From Molossus alvarezi (lineage: Eukaryota > Chordata > Mammalia > Chiroptera > Molossidae), in contig JBAWUJ010000071.1 in NCBI GenBank assembly GCA_037176705.1, forward strand, positions 408,349-472,348: 64,000 nucleotides of DNA, read 5' to 3'. A program made the translations under genes and the position numbers. Positions 10,267 to 20,903 of the stretch are shown piece by piece (the stretch's first letter is position 1; every line of letters starts with the position of its first letter). The notes below the pieces were generated by a model. That model did not search any database, had not been told where the DNA came from, and saw only the letters and a program-made list of their open reading frames with translations.

Positions 10267-11159
10267 AGGACTTCCGGTCAAGATGGCAGCATAGAGAAAC
10301 GCAGTATCGCGTTCTCCCACAACAACATCCAAGTTACAACAAAACTACAGAACAACCATCATCCAACACCGCCTGAAATCAAGTTGAATGGAAGTCCTAC
10401 AACTACGGAATTAATAAAAAAAAAAAAAAAGCAGCTACATCCAGACTGGTAGGAGGGGCGGCAGCGCGAGGGGTGGTGGCAGCGGCACGGCGGGCTGGTC
10501 CCACACCCAAGTGTGGCGGATAAAAATCAGGAGGCTCCCACGGCTGGGAAGGTCCTTCCTGAGGACTGAGGGGTCCCCGTCCCACACCAGGTGCCCCGCT
10601 TAGGTTTCCAGTGCCAGGAAGAGAAGTCCCCATAACTTCTGGCTGGAAAAACCAGCAGAAACTGAGGCTCAGGGAAGCTGACCTGGCTGGAGCCACAGGC
10701 AGCTCCCTAAAGGGCCCGCGCACGGACTGGTCGGACTCTCTCCCTCTAAGCTCGGAGGGGAGGCAGCTCGAGGGGCACCAGAGAAATACAGGGAAGAACT
10801 GAGCTGTTTGGCGAGGGCTGGAGAGGGGGCTTTCTCGGGGACAAACGTGCTGTAAGAGGCCTTTGTTCCTTTGGTGAGCTCTTCCCTGGGGCGGCAGACA
10901 GTCGCCATATCTGGGACTCCAGCAACCTGGCTCACACTGGTAGCCCTGCCCTGCTGACTCCCTGAGGCCCCGCCCCACCCCACCCCACACAACTTTCAAG
11001 CCCACCCAAGCTGTTGCTACTTGCTTAACCATAGGATTGGCCTGTCTTTGATCCTGCTTCAGGTTTTTCCTAAATTCTTTCAAACGAGCATCGGGTCTCA
11101 GCGAGCCCCATACCTCTCATTAAGTAATACACAGAAACAAACACAGGGAGGCAGCCAAA
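10267..11159 (+). promoter_or_regulatory. HAL1 5' UTR / presumed internal promoter
   Basis: About 890 bp. AAGATGGC at 10280-10287 is a YY1-like site at the same relative place as in the L1s. A 15-nt A-run lies at about 10417-10431, followed by GC-rich sequence to about 11000. A long antisense reading frame runs across this part (11083 back to 10403) but resembles no family I know and is probably chance in GC-rich DNA. Confidence 0.65.
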
Positions 11160-12080
11160 ATGAGGATACAAAGAAACAGGTCCCAAATGAAAGAACAGAA
11201 CAAAACCCCAAGAAAAGTACTAAGCGAAATGGAGATAAGCAACCTAACAGATGCTGAGTTCAAAATACTGCTTATAAGGATGCTCAATGAACTCAGTGAG
11301 GGCCTCAAGAGCATAAAAAAGTACCAGTCAGAAATGATCGCTGCACAGTTAGAAACGAAGGAGGCTTTAACTGAAATAAAGAATAATTTACATAGCTTCA
11401 ATAATAGAGTACGTAAATCCAAGGAGCAAACCATCGATTTGGAACATAAGGAAGCAAAAAACGCCCAACCAGAACAGCAAAAAGAAAAAAGAATCCAAAA
11501 AAATGAGGGTAGTCTAAGGAGCCTCTGGGACAACTTCAAGCGTGCCAACATTCGCATCTTGGGGGTGCCGGAAGGAGAAGAGAGAGAACAAGAAATCGAA
11601 AACCTGTTTGAAACAATAATGGCAGAAAACTTTCCTAACTTGGTGAAGGAAACAGACATACAAGTCCAGGAAGCACAGAGAGTCCCAAACAAGATGAACC
11701 CCAAGAGGCCCACACCAAGACACATCATCATCAAAATGCAAAAGGTTCAAGACAAAGAGAGAATCCTAAAAGCAGCAAGAGAAAGGCAGCTAGTTACCTA
11801 CAAGGGAGTTCCCATTAGGCTGTCAGCTGATTTCTCAAAAGAAACTTTGCAGGCCAGAAGGGAGTGGCAAGAAATATTCAGAGTGATGAAAACCAAGAAC
11901 CTACAACCAAAATTACTCTATCCTGCAAAGCTGTCATTTAGAATCGATGGATATATAAAAACTTTCCCAGACAAGAGAAAGTTAAAGGAGTTCATCACTA
12001 CCAAACCGTTATTATATGAAATGATGAAGGGTCTTTTTAAAGAAAAAGATAAAATGTATGAACAAACAAAATGGCAATGA
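11160..12080 (+). CDS. ORF1: HAL1 ORF1 protein, intact
   Basis: 306 aa, uninterrupted. It has the same plan as L1 ORF1p: a basic start (M-R-I-Q-R-N-R-S-Q-M-K-E-Q), a coiled-coil region of about residues 35-120, an RRM-like domain from about 129 (N-I-R-I-L-G-V-P-E), and the C-terminal domain with L-Q-A-R-R-E-W at 230-236 and F-P-D-K-R-K-L-K-E-F near 269. Compared with ORF1 of L1-A the RRM and C-terminal domains are alike, while the coiled coil differs greatly and the C-terminus has an extra basic tail (E-K-D-K-M-Y-E-Q-T-K-W-Q). The ATG at 11160 follows AGCCAAA and is the first long-frame Met. The expected role is binding of its own RNA; no ORF2 follows. Confidence 0.88.
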   Translation: MRIQRNRSQMKEQNKTPRKVLSEMEISNLTDAEFKILLIRMLNELSEGLKSIKKYQSEMIAAQLETKEALTEIKNNLHSFNNRVRKSKEQTIDLEHKEAKNAQPEQQKEKRIQKNEGSLRSLWDNFKRANIRILGVPEGEEREQEIENLFETIMAENFPNLVKETDIQVQEAQRVPNKMNPKRPTPRHIIIKMQKVQDKERILKAARERQLVTYKGVPIRLSADFSKETLQARREWQEIFRVMKTKNLQPKLLYPAKLSFRIDGYIKTFPDKRKLKEFITTKPLLYEMMKGLFKEKDKMYEQTKWQ

Positions 12081-12450
12081 ATACATATCTATCAACAATG
12101 GAATCTACAAACAAAATGAACAGGAAGAACAGGAACATTCTCATAGATACAGAGAACATTTTGTTGGTTGCCAGTTGGGAAAGGGGTTGGGGGAATGGAT
12201 GAAAAAGGTGAAGGGATTAAGAAGCGCAAATTCATTGCTAGACTGACAAACCTCAAAGGGAAAGGGGTTGGGGGGGTGGGAAGAAATAAACCAAAGAACT
12301 TATATGCATAACCAATGGACACGGACAATAGTATGGGAAAAGGTGGGAGGGGGGCGGGAGTGGGGAGGAGGGGGTCAATGGGGGAAAAATGTGGAACATC
12401 TGTAATACATTTTACATCCAACAATAAAGATGTGGGGGAAGAAAAAAAAA
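12081..12450 (+). other. HAL1 3' UTR and tail
   Basis: Contains repeated G-runs (about 12179-12192, 12263-12280 and 12343-12385), a stretch around ACTTATATGCATAACC and ATGGACACGGACAA that parallels the L1 3' ends in this window, AATAAA at 12423-12428, and a tail of nine A. The similarity to L1 is what would let L1 ORF2p recognise its RNA (inference). Confidence 0.75.
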
Positions 12451-14969
12451 GAAACACTAAGCAGTTCCTTCTAAGGAACACTAAGTAGTCCCTTCCATGG
12501 AACATTAAGTAGTTCCTTCCATGGTACACTAGCTAGTTCTATCTAGTTCCTTACATGGAACACTAAGTAGTCCCTTGCATGAAACACTAAGCACTTCCTT
12601 CCATGGAACACTAAGGAGTTTCTTCCGTGGAAAACTAAGTAGTTTTTTTCATGGAACACTAGATATTTCCTTTCATGGAAAACTAGCTAGTTCCTACCAT
12701 GAAACATGAGACAGATTTTTCCATGGAAAAGTAGCTAGTTTTTTCAATGAAACACAAAGTGGGTGGTTTGTTTTGTTTTGTTTTGTTTTTTTATGGAACA
12801 CTAGCTAGTTTTTTCCATGAAACACTAGGTACTTCATTCCATGGAACACTAGCTAGATACTTCCATGGAACACTAACTAGTTCCATCCATGGAACAATAT
12901 TTAGTTTTTTTCATGGATCACTGGTTAGTTACTTCCATGGAAAACTAGCTACTTTCTTTCATAAAACACTAGATAGTTCCTTCCAGGGAACACTAGCTAG
13001 TCCCTTCCATGGAGCACTAAGTAGTTCCTTCCATGGAACACAAAGTGGTTTTTTTTAATGGAACACTATCTAGTTTTATCAATGAAACATTAGGTAGTTG
13101 CTTCCATGTAAAGCTAGCTTGATACTTCCATGGAACACTAACTAGTTCCTTTCGTGGAACAATATTTAGTTTTGTTCATGGATCACTAGCTAGTTCCTTT
13201 CATGTAACACTACCTACTTTCTTTCATAAAACACTAGATAGTTTCTTCCATGGAACAATAGCTAGTTCCTTCCACGGAACACTACCTAGTTCCTTCCATA
13301 AAACACTAAGTAGTTCCTTCCATGGAACACTACACAGTTTCTTTTATGGGTCACTAGCTTTTTTTTTTTTTTTCATGGAATACTAGCTAGATTCTTCCCT
13401 GAAACACTACATAGTTCTTACCCTAGAATACGGACTAGTTTCCCTTTGGAACACTAAGTAGTTTCTTCTCTGAAACACTAACTAGTTCCTTCTTTGGAAC
13501 ACGAAGTAGTTCCTTCCGTGGAACACTAACTAGTACTTTTCCTGGAACACTAGATAGATCCTGCCATGGAACTTTAAGTAGTTACTTCCATGGAAAACTT
13601 GAATTTTACTTCCATGTAACACTATTTAGTTTCTGGCATGGGACAGTAACTAGTTTCTTCCATGCAACATGAACTAGATTCTTCCATGGACCACTAGCTA
13701 GTATTTTCCATGGAACAATAAGTAGTTCCTTCCATAGAACACTAAGTAGGTCCTTCCATGGAACACTAGCTAGTTCCTTCTATGGGACACCAAATAGTTA
13801 TTTCCATGGTACACTAGATAGTTCTATATTTCCTTCCATGGAAAACTGGAGAGTTCCTTCCATAAAAAAAAACTAAATTGTTCTTTCCCTGGGAAACTAT
13901 GTACTCCCTTCCATGGAACACTAGATAGTTCCTTTCATGGAACACTAGCTAGTTCCTTTTATGGAGTGCCAAGTAGTTAGTTTTATTTGAACACTATATA
14001 GTCCCTTCCATGAAACACAGGCTAGTTCCTTCCATGGAACACTAAGTAGTTCCTCCAATGGAACACTATTTAATTCCTTCTGTGAAACTCTAGCTAGTTG
14101 CTTCCATGAAAAATCAAGTAGTTTTTTCCGTGGAACAATAAGTAGTTCCTTCCATGGAACATTAAGTTGTACCTCCATGGAACACTAGCTTGTTTTTTCC
14201 ATGAAACACTAAGTAGTTTCTTCCACGGAACACTTGCTAGTTCCTTCCATGGAACACTAGATAGTTCCTTCCATGGAGCACTAAGATGTTTCTTCCTTGG
14301 AACACTAGCTAGTTTTTCCATGGAACATTGCTAGTTCCTTCCCTAGAACACTGCATTGTTCCTTCCATGGAACTCTTAGTAATTCCTTCCATGAAACACT
14401 AGCTAGATATTTCTATGAAACAAAAAGTAGTTTTTTCATGGAACACTAAGTAGTCCATTCCATGGAACCCTAAGTAGTTTCTTCCATGGTATACTAGCTA
14501 TTTCTATCTAGTCCCTTTGTGGAACAAGAGCTAGTTCCAACCATGGAAAATTAAGTAGTTCTTCCAATAGAACAATAAGTAGTCCTTTCCATGGAACAGT
14601 AGCTAGTTTCATCCATGGAACACTAAGTATTTTTTTTCATGAAACACTAAGTAGTTCCTTCCATGAAACACTAATTACTTCCTTCATATAACACTATATA
14701 GTTCCTTCCATGGAATACTAGGTAGTTCTTTCCATGGAACACTAGCTAGTTCCTTCAATGGAAAATCAAGTAGTTTCGTCCAAGGAACACTAAGTAGTTC
14801 CTCCTATGGAACACTAAGTAGTTCCTCCAAGGAACACTAGCTTGTTTTTTACCATGAAACACTAAGATGTTCCTTCCATGGAACACTAGCAAGTCCATTC
14901 AATGGAACGGTACCTTGTTCTTGCAAAGGACACTAAGTAGTTTCTTCCATGAAACACTAAGTGGTTTTT
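12451..14969 (+). repeat. 24-bp satellite, forward orientation (block 3)
   Basis: About 105 units. Small interruptions: a TTTTG microsatellite at about 12766-12790 and a T-run at about 13360-13373. Truncated units (for example around 12530-12545 and 13818-13832) locally break the 24-bp phase. No genes are seen. The first 13 bases are the right HAL1 target duplication and the last 13 (14957-14969) are the left duplication of L1-B. Confidence 0.94.
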
Positions 14970-15218
14970 TTGTTTGTTTGTTTTTGTTTTATTAATTAAT
15001 TTTTGTTACAAAAGTTTCTCCTTTTTCCCCACTGACTCCCCCCTCCCTCTCCCTTCCTGCCCTTTCCACAGTTTGTTGTCCATGTCCACTGTTCATGCAT
15101 ACATGCATATAAGTTCTGTGGTTTATCTCTTCTCCACCGACCCCCTATTTAGGGTATGTCATCTGTATCCCACTTCCGCGTCTCTGGGACTAACCCCTTC
15201 CTCAGACTGTTATGTTCA

Positions 15219-18200
15219 TTATATTCCACAAATAAGTGAGATTATATGAAACTTGTATTTCTCTGTATGGCTTGTTTCACTTAGGATGATACTTTTCAGG
15301 TTCCTCCATGTAGTCTCAAAGGATAAGAGATCTTTCTTTCTTACAGCTGCATAGTACTCCATGGTGAATATGTACCACAGGTTTTTTAATTCGTTTACTG
15401 ATGGACACTTGGGCTGTTTCCAGATCTTAGCGATTGTAAATAGTGCTGCTACAAAGATGGGGGTACATGTATTCTTTCTGATTGGTGTTTCAGGCTTCTT
15501 AGGGTATATTCCAAGAAGTGGGATCACTGGGTCAAATGGAAGATCAATTTTTAATTTTTTGAGGTAACACCATATTATTTTCAATAGTGGCTGCACTAGT
15601 CTGCATTCCCACAAGTAGTGGACCAGAGTACCCTTTTGTCCACACCCTCGCCAACACTTGTTGTTTGATAATTTGTTGATGGCGGCCATTCTGACAGGTG
15701 TGAGGTGATACCTCATTGTTGTTTTAATTTGCATCTCTCTGATGATTAATGATGATGAGCATTTCTCCATATGTTTCTTAGCCATTTGTATGTCTTGTTT
15801 GGAGAAGTGTCTATTTAGTTCCTCTGCCCATTTTTTAATTGGATTCTTTGTCTTCCTATTGTGGAGTGGTATGAGCACTATATATGTATCGGAAATTAAC
15901 CCCTTATCTGATATATTATTGGCAATTATGCTCTCCCATATAGTGGGTAGCCTTTCCGTTTTGATGATTGTGTCTTTCGCTGTGCAGAAGCTTTTGAGTT
16001 TGATGGAGTCCCATGTGTTCATTTTCTTTTTTTTTTCTATTGCCTTAGGTGATGTGTCAGTAAAAATTCTGCTGCGTATGATGTATGAAATTTTTTTGCC
16101 TACAGTCTCTTCTAGGATTCTTATGGATTTATGAGTTACATTTAAGTCTTTTATCCATTTTGAGTTTATTCTAGTGTAGGGTGAAAGTTGATGGTTTAGT
16201 TTCATTTTTCTCCAAATAGCTGTCCAATTCTCCCAGCACCATTTATTAAAGAGGCTGTTCTTACTCCACTGTATGCTCTTGGCACCTTTGTCAAATATTA
16301 ATTGAACATATTGCCTTGGGTCCATTTCTGGATTCTCTGTTCTTTTCCACTGGTCTATATGCCTGTTCTTGTGCCAGTACCAGGCTGTTTTGATTACAGT
16401 GGCTTTGTAGTATAACCTGAAATCTGGTATTGTGATCCCTCCAGCTTTGTTCTTCCTTTTCAAGATTGCTGTGGCTATTCGAGGCCTTTTTTGGTTCCAT
16501 ATGAACTTTTGAAATAATTGTTCTAATTCTGTAAAGTATGCCATTGTCATTTTGATGGGGATTGCGTTGAATCTATATACTGCTTTGGGTAATATGGACA
16601 TTTTAATGATGTTAATTCTCCCAATCCATGAACAGGGTATGTGCTTCCACTTTTTTATATCTTCCTCTATTTCTTTTTTCAATGACCTGTTGTTTTCTGC
16701 GAATAGGCCTTTATATCTTTGGTTAAGTTTATTCCTAGGTATCTTAATTTTTTTGCCGCCATGGTAAATGGGATTGTTTGCTTACTTTCTCTTTCTGTGA
16801 GTACATCATTGATGTTTAAAAATGCCATCGATTTCTTGACATTAAGTGTGTAGCCTGCTACTTTTCCAAATTCATTTATTAAGTCTAGTAAATTTTTTAT
16901 GGAGTTTTTGGGGTTTTCTATGTATAGTATCATGTCATCTGCAAATAATGACTGTTTCACTTCCTCCTTTCCAATTTGGATCCCTTTTATTTTTTCTTTC
17001 TGTCTGATTTCTGTGGCTGAGACTTCCAGTACTATGTTAAATAGGAGTGGCAAAAGTGGGCATCCTTGCCTTGTTCCTGTTCTTAAGGGAAATGCCTTTA
17101 TTTTTTGCCCATTGAGTATGATGTTGGCTGTAGGTCTTTTATATATGGTCTTTATTATATTTAGATATGATCCCTCTATTCCCACACTGCTGCGTGTTTT
17201 TATCAGAAATGGATGCTGGATTTTGTCGAAGGCTTTTTCAGCATCTATTGATATTATCATGTGGTTTTTATTCTTCATTTTATTTATGTGGTGTATCACG
17301 TTTATGGATTTGCGAATATTGTAGCAGTCTTGCATTCCTAAGATGAATCCCACTTGGTCAGGGTAGATAATTTTTTTGTGTATTGCTTGATCTGATTTGC
17401 TAGTATTTTGTTTAGGATTTTGGCATATATGTTCATCAGGAATATTGGCCTGTAATTTTCTTTCTTTGTTGTGTCTTTTTCTGGTTTTGGAATTAGAATT
17501 ATGTTGCCTCCATAAAACGAGATTGGAAGTCTTCCTTTTTCTTGAAATTTTTGAAATAGTTTGAGGAGAATGGGTATTAGTTCTTCTTTGAATGTTTCGT
17601 AAAACTCCCCCGTGAAGCCATCCGGGCCTGGCCTTTTGTTTCCTGGGAGAGTCTTGATTACATGTTCAATTAATTCTGTTGTTATTGGTCTGTTTAAGTT
17701 TTCTATCTCTTTCTGATCTAGTTTTGGGAGACAATGTGTTTCTAGAAATTTGTCCATTTCACTTAGATTGTGCAATTTTTTGCCATAAGATTGTTCATAG
17801 TAGTTGTTAACGATCTTTTGTATATCTGTGGTGTCATTTGTTATCTCTCCTCTTTCATTTCTGATTCTGTGTATTTGGATTCTCTCTCTTTTTTCTTGGT
17901 GAGTCTAGCTAAGGGTCTGTCAATCTTGTTTGTCTTTTCGAAAAACCAGCTCTTTGTTTTATTGATCCTTTGAATTGTATTTTTGGTCTCTATGTCATTT
18001 ATTTCTGCTCTGATCTTTACTATTTCCTTCCTTCTACTTGCTCTGGTGTTTTCTTTTTCTTTCTTTTTTTTTTTTGCTCTCTATTTCTTTAAGTTGTGAG
18101 GTCAGATAGTCTATTAGAGATTTTTCTTCTCTTTTGAGGTAGGCCTGTAGTGCTATGAACTTCCCTCTCAGAACTGCTTTTGCTGCCTCCCCTAGATTTT

Positions 18201-18594
18201 TTGTTGTTGTGTCTTCATTTTTTAATATATTTTGGTTCTCCTATATTCAGTGCATATATGTTTATCAAGGTTATATCTTCCTGTTGGAAAGATCCTTTCA
18301 ATATTATGTAGTGGCCTTTTTTGTCTCTAATTATGGCCTTCATTTTGAAATCTATTTCATCAGATATGAGTATTGCTACCCCAACTTTTTTTCTTTTTCA
18401 TTTGCTTGGAAGATTTTTTTCCATCCCGTCACTTTCAATCTATGTGAGTCTTTTGGTGTGAAGTGGGTCTCTTGTAAACAACATAGAGATGAGTCATGCT
18501 TTCTTATCCAATAAGCAACTCTGTGTTTTTATATGGGAGCATTCAGTCCATTTACATTTAAGGTGATTATTGATATGTACTTATTTATTGTCAT
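15219..18594 (-). pseudogene. ORF2: LINE-1 ORF2 of L1-B, frameshifted and deleted
   Basis: ORF2 begins at ATG 18594 and ends at 15219. Compared with L1-A, about 450 bp of the endonuclease half are missing at about 18218, where the join lies in a T-run. A T-rich insertion sits near 18060-18075. Frame breaks fall near 17775, 17345 and 16680, the last fitting a 1-bp loss. Remaining open pieces are 17775-17338 (reverse-transcriptase start), 17353-16679 (contains F-A-D-D) and 16682-15219 (C-terminal 487 aa). In the last piece the Cys motif reads [18 protein letters not shown], so the C before W-W is replaced by Y. No functional ORF2p can result. Confidence 0.92.
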
Positions 18595-18639
18595 TTTTTT
18601 TTAGTGTGGTTCTATTTTTCTTCCTCTTTCTCCTGGTAA

Positions 18640-19626
18640 TTACAGCAGTCCTTTTAACCTTTCTTGCAGTGTTGGTTTGGTATTAGTGTATTCCCTTAGC
18701 CTTTTTTTGTCTGGGAAGCTCTTTAATTGACCTTCTATTTTGAATGTTAGCCTTGCTGAGTATAGTAATCTTGGATTCAGATCCTTGTTTTTCATGACCT
18801 TGATTACTTCATGCCATTCCCTTCTTGCCTGTAGTGTTTCTTGTGAGAAGTCAGCTGAGAGCCTTATGGGGTTTTCTTTGTAGGTAACCTGTTGCTCATC
18901 TCTTGCAGCTTTTAGGATTCTCTCTTTGTCTTTAATTTTTGGCAGTTTGATTACTATGTGTCTTGGTGTGGTCCTGTTTGGGTTCTTACTTGGGCCTCTC
19001 TGTGCTTCTTGACCTTGAATGCCTCCTTCCTTCACCAAATTACGGAAGTTTTCTGTCACTATTTCTTTCAATATATTCTCTAACCCTTGCTTATGTTCTT
19101 CTTCTTCAAGGACTCCTATGATTCGAATATTATTCCTTTTCCAGTTGTCCCACAATTCTCTTAAGCTGTCTTTCTGTGTTTTAATCGTTTTTTCCTTTTC
19201 GTTTTCTGATTGGTTGAGTTCTTCTAGCCTGTCTTCTAATTCACTGATCTGGTCCTCAGCTTCCCCTACTCTGCTTTTTAGACCTTCCAAAGTGTTTTTT
19301 ATTTCTGATATGTCATTCTTCATTTATTCCTGTTGGTTTTTAATTTCCAACTGGTTGATTTTCAACATTTTTATATCTTTACTCATGGTGCTCATATCCT
19401 TACACATGCTGTTGAGCTTCCTCAACATCATGGCTCTAAATTCTAGTTCTGTTAACTTGCTTATCTGCACCTCATTTTTCTCATCTTCCAGCTTCCTCAA
19501 CATCATGGCTCTAAATTCTAGTTCTGTTAACTTGCTTATCTGCACCTCATTTTTCTCATCTTCCATAGAGGTTTCATGTTCTTTCATTTGGGTTTTGTTT
19601 CTGTTTTTCACCATTTTGGCTATCAC
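18640..19626 (-). pseudogene. ORF1: LINE-1 ORF1 of L1-B with duplication and nonsense codon
   Basis: The frame from 19626 to 18640 would match ORF1 but for TAA at 19321-19323, where L1-F has GAA. The C-terminal 227 codons remain open and keep the RRM and the L-Q-A-R-R-E-W motif. Near the N-terminus a 75-bp direct tandem duplication (19416-19490 and 19491-19565) adds exactly 25 residues (unit starting L-E-D-E-K-N-E-V-Q-I-S-K-L) at the start of the coiled-coil region, without shifting frame. The duplication is in frame, so it could have arisen while the element was active; the stop makes it dead now. Confidence 0.9.
19416..19565 (-). repeat. 75-bp perfect tandem duplication inside L1-B ORF1
   Basis: Two adjacent copies, 19416-19490 and 19491-19565, look identical by eye. 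The length is 25 codons. The other L1 ORF1 genes in the window have a single copy, so it is derived in this element or its lineage. Confidence 0.93.
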
Positions 19627-20903
19627 AGTGGGCTTTGGAGTCTGCCCAATTTTCCCTGTGGCTGTTGGTGTTCTGCTGTTTGTGGTTCCCTCTCCTGGGT
19701 TTGGATGAGCCAGGGAGGACCCACTTTAAACACCACCTTCAAGTCTTAGCTTTCGTGGTTAGTGTTGCTAGCCCAGGGAATGGTAGTTATCCTCTAGTGC
19801 TTTTTTTTTTTTTTTTTTGCCAAGAGGCTATTAGTAGAGGTCACCTGAAGCCCCTTGGTTTCTGAGTTGCCTAAAAAAGTCCCTCATGTTCTCAGTGTAG
19901 GAAGATTTCCCGAGGTTGGGGCAGCTGCTGGTTGTTAATGGGCCTCAATTAGCATTTCAATTGACACCAGGTGGGATTGAATCTCTGAGGGAGGGGCCTC
20001 CACCTCGCCTTTCCCCAGGGCCCTGGGACGGAATAAAATGACCACAATCTTGCGTGGCTGCACTCAGGAAAGCTCTTAGCACCCTCCCAAACCCAAGTTT
20101 CCTCACACATTTCCAGTCCAGTGTGCCTTCCTTCTGCTGAACCCAAGGTGAGTGGCTGATGCCAATTTAGCTTCTGTCTAGACTCTGCATCATGGAGCCA
20201 CCTGGGACTTTTAACCCGAGAGCGCTGCTTCCTGCCAAGGGCTGCCATGGCTGTGGCACCAGCAGAGGGTTTTGCACTCAGCAGAAGCCCCAGGACTGAG
20301 CCGCGAGAGCAGTACACTGCTGGGGTGTCAGCAACTTCCAGCAGAGTCCCCTGGTCCCCGTGAGTCTGTGCGGCACCAGCCGAGGGCTTAGCACGCAGAG
20401 TTTGCAAGAGTAAGCTTGGGTAGCAGCGTCCCGCTGAGTCCCCTGGTCGGAGCCAGTCCGTGCCAGCCCGTGTGGCACCAGACGAGGGCTTAGCAGGCAG
20501 CAGATTTTGCAGAACTCAGGTGGGGTCGCAGCGGAGGCTTTAGCAGCAACTTCCCGCCACTGAGTTCCCTGGCCCCAGTGAGTCCGTGCGGCACCAGCCG
20601 AGGGTTTGGGAGGCAGCAGAGTTGACAGGACACAGGCAAGGTCTCAGCAGAGGCTTTAGCAGCAACTTCCAGATGGGGAGTCCCTGGGTCCCCGACCAGG
20701 CCGCTGCAGACCGTGGGCTCCCGGCCCTGTCTCAAGTGCTCGCAACCTACCAGGATTGAGTCGGTATCTCTGGTTATGTAGTCCTCCAAGGTGTCTTTCG
20801 GTTGCCACTTCCTGAAGATTTGCCTTTATTTTTCTTGTGAATCCAGTTTGGTCCAAGGAGATGGTCTGTGTAGCGCCATTCACTCCGCCGCCATTTTTTC
20901 GCC
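19627..20903 (-). promoter_or_regulatory. L1-B 5' UTR with about 117-bp monomers
   Basis: About 1.28 kb. The YY1-like GCCGCCATTTT is at 20887-20897. A landmark (C/T)GGCACCAG recurs at 20254, 20371, 20472 and 20589, with steps of 117, 101 and 117 bp, showing three to four tandem units. They are related to the 116-bp units of L1-F: shared sense blocks are GGAAGTT or GAAAGTT, GCCGCAC-GACTC, and CCAGG-AACTC. Tandem promoter monomers are well known in mouse L1s; assigning promoter activity here is inference. Confidence 0.75.

Larger units (their letters stand above)
10267..12450 (+). mobile_element. Complete HAL1 (half-L1, ORF1 only) retrotransposon
   Basis: 2.18-kb plus-strand element: a 5' UTR starting AGGACTTCCGGTCAAGATGG, one open ORF1 (11160-12080), a 3' UTR, an AATAAA region and a short A-tail. 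There is no ORF2; sequence after ORF1 passes directly into 3' UTR. This is the HAL1 arrangement, a known class of L1-derived elements that keep only ORF1. Target-site duplications GAAACACTAAGCA flank it (10254-10266 and 12451-12463), so both ends are intact. With no reverse transcriptase it must borrow one, most plausibly L1 ORF2p, because its 3' end resembles that of the L1s. Confidence 0.88.
14970..20903 (-). mobile_element. L1-B: full-length but inactivated LINE-1
   Basis: Minus-strand L1 of about 5.93 kb. It starts at 20903 (sense GGCGAAAAAATGGCGGCGG) and ends in a TTTG-rich tail complement at about 14970-14992. Imperfect 13-bp target duplications, CTAAGTGGTTTTT (14957-14969) and CTAAGTAGTTTTT (20904-20916), flank it. 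ORF1 has a nonsense codon and a 75-bp internal duplication. ORF2 has several frameshifts and an internal deletion of about 450 bp near 18218. Its 5' UTR contains 117-bp tandem units. It is older than L1-A by these marks. Confidence 0.92.

Noticed and set aside
10403..11083. 226-codon minus-strand frame in GC-rich DNA
   Set aside because: It lies antisense within the HAL1 5' UTR and matches no family I recognise; GC-rich DNA has few stops.
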